A DNA stretch of 64,000 nt from Streptomyces sp. NBC_01689 (GTDB lineage Bacteria; Actinomycetota; Actinomycetes; Streptomycetales; Streptomycetaceae), in assembly GCF_036250675.1 (NCBI RefSeq), contig NZ_CP109592.1, positions 5,022,001-5,086,000 of the forward strand, read 5' to 3'. The first letter of the stretch is position 1, and each line of letters starts with the position of its first letter. Below are positions 1 through 7,678 of this stretch, one piece after another. The position numbers and the translations under genes were made by a program. Below the pieces are notes generated by a model. The model was not told the origin of the DNA, did no database searches, and worked only from the letters and a program-made list of their open reading frames with translations.

Positions 1-1320
<1,320 letters not shown>

Positions 1321-1814
1321 GATGGGCCTCCCCTGACTCCTCTCGGAGCCACAAGACTGTTCGAGCCCACACCCCCCTTCAATACGGCCCGTTGCAGAAC
1401 TGGGTCAGAATCCGCAGACCCGGCGCAACAGTTTGCGGGAGAGGAAAGAAAAAGGTCAGGCCTCCGTCAAAAAGCCGGACCCGACGGGCGGAACCGCCGG
1501 GTCCGGAAAGAGCGGGAATACAGCATTCCATGGTGGTGATTCCAGCCTTCCCGCGAGTTTTCCGCGCCGCCGGAAGCCGGGTCGGCCGGAGTAAGGGGGC
1601 GGCGGCCGGAAGGCGGGGTCCATGACCGGAAGGCGGGCTCCCCGTCCGGGCTCCGGGAACCCCCCTTCCTCGCGCGGCGACGCGGAAGGGGCCACCGGCG
1701 CGCGGGATCCCCGGCGCCGTGCGGGCCCCCCGCGCCGTGCCGCCACCCCCGGCGCCGTGCGGGCACCCTCCCGGCCGGGCACGGGGTACCCGCCCGGCGG
1801 GACCGCGGCCGCCC
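1321..1814. other. Intergenic region without a gene
   Basis: I see no gene here. It holds a rho-independent terminator, described separately, and a very GC-rich stretch with short direct repeats: CCGGAAGGCGGG at 1606 and 1626, and several imperfect copies of GCGCCGTGC between about 1710 and 1765. Open frames across it have no ribosome site and no recognisable protein. Confidence 0.6.
1467..1506 (-). terminator. Rho-independent terminator of the afsA-epimerase transcript
   Basis: Two nested arms pair: CCGGACCC (1475-1482) with GGGTCCGG (1499-1506), and inside them GGCGG with CCGCC around a 2-nt loop. A run of A at 1469-1473 becomes the U tract for leftward transcription. Confidence 0.75.
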
Positions 1815-2750
1815 TCAGCCCGCGTGCAGGGCCTTGCGGTACCAGGGCACGGCAGACGCGAAATCGGTGTCGAACCCCGGGCCGGGAACGCGGCGCAGAT
1901 CGGACCAGAGCGGGGTGCTGTCGAAGACGTGGTCGGTGGTGAACATGTCGAGCCCCGACGCCGGTACGCCGCGTTCCGCCAGGACCGCCCGCGCCCGGCC
2001 GGCGGTCAGTTCCCGGTCCGGCCACGCGACGCCGACGCACGCGGCCACCGCGCGCAGCAGGGCGTCCACGGCGACGGGCTCCGGGTGCGCCGCGTGATAG
2101 ATGGAGGCCGTCAGGGCGGCGGCCGGGGCGAGCGCGGTCGCCACCAGCAGCGCGGCCAGCTCGGACACCTCGATCACCGACGTCCGGGACGGCCAGCCCT
2201 CCACCGTGCCGGGCAGCGCGGAGAGCAGCCGGGCCAGCCCCGGGACCACCCAGGCGTCGCCCTCCCCGTACACGAGGTGCGGCCGCAGGACGATGCCGCC
2301 GGCCGCGAGAACGGCGTCCTCGGCCGCGGCCCGGGTGCGGGAGGTGGGCGATCCCGGGTTGCGCGTCAGGTCCTCGGGGCGGCTCCCGCGGAAGGTACCG
2401 CGGCCGTAGACGGAGGCGGTGCTGAGCTGAACGATGCGCGCCACCCCCGCGCGGCACGCCTCCTCCACGAGGGCGGCCGTCCCGCGGGCGTTGACGGCCT
2501 CGTTGGCCTCGGCGTCCCCGCCGATCCGCGAGGCGCAGTGGATCAGCACGTCGACGCCGTCGCAGACCCCGCGCAGGGAGGCGGGTTCGCCCAGGTCGGC
2601 CCGTACGGTCCGGACACCGGACCCGGAAAGGGAACCGGGGAGCGGACTGCGGTGCGACATCAGTCTCGCCTCGACCGGCAGCCGCTCCGCCTCGCGGGTG
2701 ACACGGCTGCCGACGAAACCGGCCGCGCCGGTGATCAGAAGGGTGGGCAC
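1815..2750 (-). CDS. NAD(P)-dependent epimerase/dehydratase (extended SDR), GBL-associated
   Basis: A Rossmann-fold protein of 311 residues. The dinucleotide-binding motif GAAGFVGS lies near residues 8-15 and a typical LSTASVYG strand near 109-116. The start is a GTG with GAGGAG about 8 nt upstream; a longer frame to 2801 lacks a ribosome site. It lies 55 nt downstream of the afsA-type gene and is probably co-transcribed, so it may act on the butenolide intermediate, as reductases or epimerases beside AfsA homologues are thought to do. The catalytic Tyr-x-x-x-Lys of the family is not seen. The aligned stretch before the conserved AAAED helix reads T136-S-R-T-R140, so both Tyr and Lys appear replaced. 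Substrate and even catalytic activity are therefore uncertain. Confidence 0.85.
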   Translation of the reverse strand: MPTLLITGAAGFVGSRVTREAERLPVEARLMSHRSPLPGSLSGSGVRTVRADLGEPASLRGVCDGVDVLIHCASRIGGDAEANEAVNARGTAALVEEACRAGVARIVQLSTASVYGRGTFRGSRPEDLTRNPGSPTSRTRAAAEDAVLAAGGIVLRPHLVYGEGDAWVVPGLARLLSALPGTVEGWPSRTSVIEVSELAALLVATALAPAAALTASIYHAAHPEPVAVDALLRAVAACVGVAWPDRELTAGRARAVLAERGVPASGLDMFTTDHVFDSTPLWSDLRRVPGPGFDTDFASAVPWYRKALHAG

Positions 2751-2805
2751 GGAACACTCTCCTCGGATGGGAACGCTCGCCAAGTGGCCCGGACGGTGCA
2801 CCGGT

Positions 2806-3825
2806 TCAACGTCCGCGCGGGCTCAGGAGGAGCTCGGCGGTGAAGACCGTCTCAGCGTGCTGTGTGCCGCACACCCGCACCAGTACGCCGCCGTCGGCGC
2901 CGTGCGGTTCCACGCTCGGTTCGATCCAGCAGGGGGCGTCGAACTCCGCGTAGCGCGTGAAGTTGCTCTTGAGACCCAGCAGCAGGGCGTCGGGCATGCC
3001 CGTCGAGACGAGGGCGGCCTGCCGGGCCGCCTCCAGCAGGACCATGCCCGGTATGTGGTCGACGGGGTGGTCGAAGAAGGTGGGATGGGCGGTGTCGACG
3101 CGCAGCTCCCAGCGGTCGCCGGTGCCGGGCGCCGCCCCGGCCCCCGGCTCCGCGAGCAGCACATGGCGGTCGCCGGAGTGCCCGACGGCCGCGGGATCGA
3201 TCCCCGGCGGCGCGACGCGGTCGGTGGTGGTGGGCCGGCCGGCCCGCAGCCTGCGGTGCACCGCAGGACTGGTGCAGCTGAACGCGGCGCCCCCGGTGGC
3301 CAGGGCCTCCCCGTCGCGCAGCACGGTGACGTCGTAGCGCATTCCGCCGAGCGAGCGGCCCCGGCGGACGATGTCGCGGCAGACGGTGCGCAGTTCGACC
3401 TCGGTGGGCACGGCGTCCGCGACGAGAAGTTCGGGCGAGGTGCTGAACGACATGTCCCACATCAGGAACTGGTGCCCGAAGGGGACGCCGAACTCGGCGT
3501 GCGCGAGCAGGGAGCCGATCTGGCGGACGGACTCGATCAGCAGCATCGGGTCCTGATAGCCGCCGGACTGGGTGAAGAACGAGTGGCTGCGCGGCCATTG
3601 GGCACTGACCGCGAAGACGTCGGAGCGGTCGGGCCCGGCCGGGCCCGTGGCGGCTTCCCAGCCGGTCAGCAGCACTTCGGAGACCGCCGCGCGATGGACG
3701 TACTCGCGCGGAACCGTCGTGGTCAGCCGGGGCTGCGGAGCCCTCACGGTGGTGCGGGGCGCCTTCGTGGCCACCGACGCGACATCGCCAGCGACCGACA
3801 CACGGGTGGAGGTGGTGTACGACAT
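2806..3825 (-). CDS. AfsA-family gamma-butyrolactone biosynthesis protein
   Basis: AfsA-type enzymes join dihydroxyacetone phosphate to a beta-ketoacyl chain, the committed step of A-factor-type signal synthesis. The 339-residue protein has the two diagnostic AfsA hotdog halves. The first is around residues 80-105, with FFTQSGGYQDPMLL followed by IESVRQIG. The second is near the C-terminus, with FFDHPVDHIPGM followed by LLEAARQAA; each half keeps the family glutamate. The ATG chosen has AGGAG 8 nt upstream; the frame extends 40 codons further but would cover the promoter. It is first in a two-gene operon with the epimerase and divergent from the response regulator. Its promoter contains the perfect 14-bp palindrome ACAGACATGTCTGT, so repression by a receptor of the ArpA type encoded nearby is expected. 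Confidence 0.93.
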   Translation of the reverse strand: MSYTTSTRVSVAGDVASVATKAPRTTVRAPQPRLTTTVPREYVHRAAVSEVLLTGWEAATGPAGPDRSDVFAVSAQWPRSHSFFTQSGGYQDPMLLIESVRQIGSLLAHAEFGVPFGHQFLMWDMSFSTSPELLVADAVPTEVELRTVCRDIVRRGRSLGGMRYDVTVLRDGEALATGGAAFSCTSPAVHRRLRAGRPTTTDRVAPPGIDPAAVGHSGDRHVLLAEPGAGAAPGTGDRWELRVDTAHPTFFDHPVDHIPGMVLLEAARQAALVSTGMPDALLLGLKSNFTRYAEFDAPCWIEPSVEPHGADGGVLVRVCGTQHAETVFTAELLLSPRGR

Positions 3826-3914
3826 GTACGGCACTCCTGTCTGTTTCCGAGCAGGGGGCAGCAATCCGTACGGTCGGCAGCCACCCCCCGTGGCCGACGT
3901 TCTCTTGCTCGCAC

Positions 3915-3945
3915 AAGATACAGACATGTCTGTTCGGTTCTTCAA
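3915..3945 (-). promoter_or_regulatory. afsA promoter with GBL-receptor operator (site A)
   Basis: Reading leftward, TTGAAG (3945-3940) and TATCTT (3920-3915) are separated by 19 nt. The spacer holds ACAGACATGTCTGT (3920-3933), a perfect inverted repeat of the kind bound by A-factor receptor proteins. It overlaps the first base of the -10 element. Confidence 0.7.
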
Positions 3946-3982
3946 GTAAAGCTTTAGTATCCCTCTAGGTTCAGGCCGCCCT

Positions 3983-4053
3983 TACCGGCCGGTACGACCC
4001 GATCGCGCCACTTGCGCCTCCACCTCCTCGAAACCGTGCAGACCTGCACGGTT
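3983..4053. repeat. Two inverted repeats in the afsA-regulator divergent region
   Basis: TACCGGCCGGTA at 3983-3994 is a perfect 12-bp palindrome. AACCGTGCAG and CTGCACGGTT (4032-4041 and 4044-4053) form a 10-bp inverted repeat around 2 nt. Neither resembles the five GBL operators, and neither has a T tract, so they are possible extra operator sites rather than terminators. The 473-nt divergent region contains no gene. Confidence 0.45.
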
Positions 4054-4205
4054 AGAGGACGGAAGCCGGGCCGAAGACGGGATCGGCGCCGAGCAGAGGG
4101 CGCACCGGACCTGGCCCCGAAAGGGCGAAGAAGTGCGTGTCTACGCAGGTCAGTTGATGATTTCCGGTGGAGGAACGAGGCGGCGCGCGGGCGGCACGGA
4201 ACACG

Positions 4206-4236
4206 TTGACAATCAGACAAGTCTGTTTGCTATCGT
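4206..4236 (+). promoter_or_regulatory. Response-regulator promoter with GBL-receptor operator (site B)
   Basis: A perfect TTGACA (4206-4211) is followed after 19 nt by TATCGT (4231-4236). The spacer contains TCAGACAAGTCTGT (4213-4226). The 24 bases 4206-4229 recur exactly at 7594-7617 in front of the kinase-like gene. Confidence 0.75.
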
Positions 4237-4298
4237 CCTCAAGGTGAGCGTTCAGCAGTCCGTTCCGTGATGACGAGACTGTGCCTCAGGAGGAGCAG

Positions 4299-5093
4299 AT
4301 GAATCGGCAAGCCGTGGATCTACTCGACGTCCGATCGCAGCGCAATCTCCCGCACCGACCCACGATTCCGCACCCCGGGCGGCCGGTTGCCGCACACGCC
4401 GCCACCGACCGCCCCGGCCCGCCGGCCGGAGCCCTGCGCGTCCTGGTCGTGGAGAACGACGCGCGGGCCGCGGACTCCCTGGTCCAGGGCCTGTTGCGGC
4501 AGGGGTACGCCGCGCAGAGCGTGGCGACCGGCACCAAGGCGCTCCAGGCGCACCGCGACGCCGATCTCCTGCTGCTCGACCTCGACCTGCCCGACCTGGA
4601 CGGGCTGGAGGTGTGCCGGGGCATCCGGGCGGTCTGCGACACCCCGGTCATCGCCGTCACCGCGCGCGGCTCCGAGCTCGACCGCGTGCTCGGACTGCAG
4701 GCCGGCGCCGACGACTACCTGGTCAAGCCCTACGGCTTCCGTGAACTGCTGGCCCGGATGGAGGCGGTGATGCGTCGGGTACGACAGCAGCCGGCGTCCG
4801 CCCAGGTCATCACCCACGGGCCGCTGCGCATCGACGTCGGCACCCGGGTGGCCACCCTGGACGGGGAGCCGGTGGACCTGACCCGCAAGGAGTTCGACCT
4901 GCTGCACCTGCTGGCCTCGCAGCCCGGCACCGTGATGCCGCGCCGCCAGCTCATGGCCCAGGTCTGGGACGACACCTGGTCCCACCGGGGCCGCACGATC
5001 GACACCCATGTCAGCAGTCTGCGCGGCAAGCTCGGTTCGAGCGGCTGGATCATCACCGTCCGGGGGGTCGGCTTCCGGCTCGGCCACCCGTAG
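4299..5093 (+). CDS. OmpR-type response regulator with altered acidic pocket
   Basis: A two-domain DNA-binding regulator of 264 residues: an N-terminal tail (1-45), a receiver domain (about 46-155) and a winged-helix DNA-binding domain (about 165-262) with the RGVGFRL signature. The ATG at 4299 has a perfect AGGAGG 5 nt upstream. The receiver keeps the phospho-acceptor D94 (LLLDLDLPDLDG), T121 and K143. The acidic pair that binds magnesium reads E52-N53 where E/D-D is usual, so phosphorylation may be weak or absent, as in atypical regulators such as JadR1. No cognate OmpR-type histidine kinase is adjacent. Its promoter carries the shared GBL operator, which makes it a likely pathway activator under receptor control. 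That role is inferred. Confidence 0.9.
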   Translation: MNRQAVDLLDVRSQRNLPHRPTIPHPGRPVAAHAATDRPGPPAGALRVLVVENDARAADSLVQGLLRQGYAAQSVATGTKALQAHRDADLLLLDLDLPDLDGLEVCRGIRAVCDTPVIAVTARGSELDRVLGLQAGADDYLVKPYGFRELLARMEAVMRRVRQQPASAQVITHGPLRIDVGTRVATLDGEPVDLTRKEFDLLHLLASQPGTVMPRRQLMAQVWDDTWSHRGRTIDTHVSSLRGKLGSSGWIITVRGVGFRLGHP

Positions 5094-5148
5094 CCCCGGG
5101 CGGTCGAAGGCGGCCGCCCGGGACGCCCCGGACCCACCGCGGGGCCGC

Positions 5149-5200
5149 CCCGTGCACCCGCACACCCCGTACGGCCCGTGCACCCGCACACCCCGCACGG
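5149..5200. repeat. 26-bp tandem duplication
   Basis: Two adjacent 26-bp copies, 5149-5174 and 5175-5200, differ by a single base (GTACGG against GCACGG at the end). Each contains GTGCAC. The array lies just after the response-regulator stop codon; its function is unknown. Confidence 0.8.
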
Positions 5201-5233
5201 GGCCGTCGCCGCAGGACGGCCGAAGTCCTGCTC

Positions 5234-5277
5234 AAGGCTCACTGAAGGCCGGTTGCAGGCCGGTTGAAGGCCCACTG
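5234..5277. promoter_or_regulatory. Four 11-bp direct repeats, candidate OmpR/SARP-type binding array
   Basis: The units AAGGCTCACTG, AAGGCCGGTTG, CAGGCCGGTTG and AAGGCCCACTG follow each other without gaps at 5234, 5245, 5256 and 5267. An 11-bp period places the same bases on one face of the helix, the layout used by OmpR-fold activators including SARPs. The target promoter is not obvious, because the tetR -10 box lies about 115 nt downstream. Confidence 0.55.
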
Positions 5278-5365
5278 AAGTGCCCTCCACGGACAACGTC
5301 CCGGACCGACCGAAAACCGAGCCGAACCGGAAGCGAATACTCCCGCCCCCTGGCGGCGTGCCGCC

Positions 5366-5397
5366 TTGCCGATACAATACAGACCAGTCGGTAAAAT
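5366..5397 (+). promoter_or_regulatory. tetR1 promoter with GBL-receptor operator (site C)
   Basis: TTGCCG (5366-5371) and TAAAAT (5392-5397) are 20 nt apart. The spacer carries ACAGACCAGTCGGT (5379-5392), an imperfect version of the shared inverted repeat that overlaps the first base of the -10. Autoregulation by the encoded repressor is likely. Confidence 0.65.
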
Positions 5398-5424
5398 TTT
5401 GGTGGGCGAGAGCAAGGACCTGGC

Positions 5425-6045
5425 ATGGCGACACAAGAACGCGGAACGAGGTCGAGGCACTCGATCCTGGAGTCCGCGGCCCGGGTGTTCGACGAGCGCG
5501 GCTACGACGCGGCGAGCACCAACGACATCCTGGCGCGCACGGGTCTCACCCGAGGCGCCCTCTACCACCACTTCCCCTCCAAGGAAGCGATCGCCGTGGC
5601 CCTGGTCACCGCGCACAGCGAGGCACTCGTGGTGCCGGACCGTGCGGTGAAGCTCCAGGCGGTCATCGATCTGACCCTGGAGTTCGCCCAGCGTCTCCAG
5701 CACGACCCGGTGCTGCGCGCGAGCGTGCGGCTCGCGGTCGAGCAGACGTCCTTCTCACGCCCGCCGCAGACCGCGTACGAGCAGTCCGGCGCGGCCATCC
5801 TGGCGTTGCTGCGGCAGGCCGACGAACAGGGCGAGATCCTGCCGGGCGTCGACATCCGGGAAGCCACCTCGACCATCGTCGGCGCCTTCACCGGGCTGCA
5901 GTTGATGTCGCAGGTGTACAGCAACCGCGCGGACCTGCCCGAACGCATCGGCGCGTTCTGGCGTTTCGTGCTGCCCGGCCTGGCCACCCCCGGCCTGCTC
6001 GGCCGCCTGCGCACGTCCGTCACGGCGCCCTCCGAGGACGCCTGA
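5425..6045 (+). CDS. TetR-family gamma-butyrolactone receptor-like repressor (1)
   Basis: A 206-residue regulator with an N-terminal HTH (about 10-52, ending TRGALYHHFPSKEA) and an ArpA-like ligand domain, recognised by VLRASVRLAVEQ near 96-107 and FTGLQLMSQVYSNRADLPER near 155-174. The ATG is preceded by AAGGA at 7 nt. Receptors of this family repress target promoters until a GBL binds. The protein is slightly acidic by residue count, as true receptors usually are. The region around residues 115-122 (QTAYEQSG), where ArpA-type receptors carry a ligand-contacting Trp (W119 of ArpA), has no Trp here; W179 is the only one. It may therefore see a different ligand or be a pseudo-receptor. It converges on the second TetR gene. 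Confidence 0.9.
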   Translation: MATQERGTRSRHSILESAARVFDERGYDAASTNDILARTGLTRGALYHHFPSKEAIAVALVTAHSEALVVPDRAVKLQAVIDLTLEFAQRLQHDPVLRASVRLAVEQTSFSRPPQTAYEQSGAAILALLRQADEQGEILPGVDIREATSTIVGAFTGLQLMSQVYSNRADLPERIGAFWRFVLPGLATPGLLGRLRTSVTAPSEDA

Positions 6046-6703
6046 GCACCACCGGACCCGGCCGGCCGCACCCCGCCGGTCACGCCGGCCCCATCGGCCT
6101 CACGCATCCCGCAGACCACGCGCATCCCGACGGTCCGGACCGGTCCTCGCCGGACAGGACAGACCGCACCGCACCGGCCCCGCCCGGCCGGACGGAACCC
6201 GGCTCGACGCCGCCGAGCGGCCAGGCTCCCCCAAGCCTCCGCCCGGCCCCGCGACCGACCACGCTCCCCACCCGGTACGGGAACGCGACCCGGGCCCCGG
6301 AACCGCGACACCCGCCCGCGCCCGCCCGCGTATCCACGCACCCGAGGACGGCCGCCGCGCACTCCCGGCCCGTAGCGCGTCACCGACGCCCCGCCGCACC
6401 CCGTCCCCGTCCGCGGCCGCACCCGGGCACCGCCGCACGGCTCACCCCAGCGCCCGGGCTCCTGACCCCTCGCGCCCGTCGCCTGACGCCTGCTCACAGG
6501 CACTCGTCCGGACGGCACACGGCCGATCCACGCTCCCGGGCGGCACGGACCCTCCCGCCCCACCCCCACGCGGGGACGACTCGCACGCCCGGCCGCACCC
6601 CGGCGCCATGCGGGCACCCCCGCGCCGCACGCCCCCGGCACGGCTACCTCACCGCGCAGCCGCCCGCCCCTCCACCGGCGCACGCACGCCACACGGAGAC
6701 ATC
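6046..6703. other. 658-nt gap between convergent tetR genes
   Basis: I find no gene. The plus strand is strongly C-rich (for example about 6300-6350), which gives long proline/arginine-rich open frames on both strands that have no ribosome site and no domain. No clear terminator hairpin stands out, although two convergent transcripts must end here. Confidence 0.5.
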
Positions 6704-7369
6704 TCAGACCCGCTCCCCTTCCCCACGCCGTCCCGCCCCCTCCGTACCCCCGACACCCACGGCACCCACGGCACCCAGTGAGTCGTCGGCACCGGGGCCG
6801 ACCGCGCCGCCCCCGGCCCGCCCCGCGAACAGCGGCCGCAACAGCGCCCACAGCCTCTTGGACGTCCTGGCGTCCCACCAGTCGGCGTCGGTGTGCCCCA
6901 GGGTCTCCAGCCCCGCGGCCACCACCACCGCGAGGTCGGCGAGGTCCTCCGGGGCGGGCACCGCGCCCCGGTGCGTGGCGGCGACGCGCTCGCGTACGAG
7001 CGACAGGACGTCGTCGCGCAGCCTGGGCGGCCCCACCGAGCCGTCGACCGCCAACTGGATGCCGGCCCGCACGAGTTCCTCCGTCCGCAGGGCCTCGCAG
7101 AAGGCGATCAGGAGGCGCTCGGGGGCGTCCTCCAAGGGACCGCTCCCGAAGGCCTCGTCCATGAGCGCGACGACCCGCTCGTGCGCCCGCTCGTAGACGG
7201 CCGCGTTCAACTCCGCGATGGAGGAGAAGTGATGGTAGAGAGCCCCCCGGCTCACTCCGGCGCGGCGGCAGATGTTGACCAGACCCGCATCGGCGAGCCG
7301 GCCGTTCGCTATCAGTTCCGCCGCGGCACGGACGAGAGCCTGACGGGTCTGTTCGGACCGAGTCTGCAT
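6704..7369 (-). CDS. TetR-family gamma-butyrolactone receptor-like repressor (2)
   Basis: A 221-residue regulator of the same family as the first TetR protein: an HTH in residues 1-48 (ending GVSRGALYHHFSS), then a ligand domain with LVRAGIQLAVDG near 98-109. A glycine-rich, probably disordered tail follows residue 185. The ATG at 7369 is preferred because it starts directly before the HTH; 28 extra codons upstream have no family match and would overlap the promoter. The stretch after the AGIQLAVDG motif lacks the Trp typical of A-factor receptors. It is divergent from the kinase-like gene, and both promoters hold the shared operator. A receptor plus pseudo-receptor pair is usual in GBL clusters (ScbR/ScbR2, JadR3/JadR2). 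Which of the two is which cannot be told here. Confidence 0.88.
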   Translation of the reverse strand: MQTRSEQTRQALVRAAAELIANGRLADAGLVNICRRAGVSRGALYHHFSSIAELNAAVYERAHERVVALMDEAFGSGPLEDAPERLLIAFCEALRTEELVRAGIQLAVDGSVGPPRLRDDVLSLVRERVAATHRGAVPAPEDLADLAVVVAAGLETLGHTDADWWDARTSKRLWALLRPLFAGRAGGGAVGPGADDSLGAVGAVGVGGTEGAGRRGEGERV

Positions 7370-7444
7370 CAGGCTGCACCTGCCTATTCCTGCGCTTGGC
7401 ATGAAGGAGCGCGCGGGTGCCCATGGGCGCCAGCAACAACCGGA

Positions 7445-7475
7445 ATCATACAACCATGCCTGTTTTACCTGACAG
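7445..7475 (-). promoter_or_regulatory. tetR2 promoter with GBL-receptor operator (site D)
   Basis: Reading leftward, CTGTCA (7475-7470) and TATGAT (7450-7445) are 19 nt apart. ACAACCATGCCTGT (7450-7463) fills the spacer and matches site A at 11 of 14 positions. It overlaps the -10 element by one base, as at sites A and C. Confidence 0.6.
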
Positions 7476-7593
7476 CCCTGTGAACGCAGACCTTCATCCG
7501 ATCCCCATACATTCTGCTGCTCTTACCCATGACCTGGCTCTTGACGGGACGGCGATCCCGTGGCCACACCTCACCCGGAACACCCGCCGACCC

Positions 7594-7624
7594 TTGACAA
7601 TCAGACAAGTCTGTTTGTTACGTT
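7594..7624 (+). promoter_or_regulatory. Kinase-like gene promoter with GBL-receptor operator (site E)
   Basis: TTGACA (7594-7599) and TACGTT (7619-7624) are separated by 19 nt. TCAGACAAGTCTGT lies at 7601-7614. The 24 bases 7594-7617 are identical to 4206-4229. Confidence 0.75.
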
Positions 7625-7678
7625 GGCGACGGCCCGTTGCCCCGGCACCCGAGCGTCACCCGAGCGTTGAGGAGTCCG

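Larger units (their letters stand above)
5094..5365. other. Intergenic region with two repeat arrays
   Basis: No gene is seen between the regulator and the first TetR gene. The stretch holds a 26-bp tandem duplication (5149-5200) and four 11-bp direct repeats (5234-5277), both listed separately, and leads into the tetR promoter. Confidence 0.6.
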
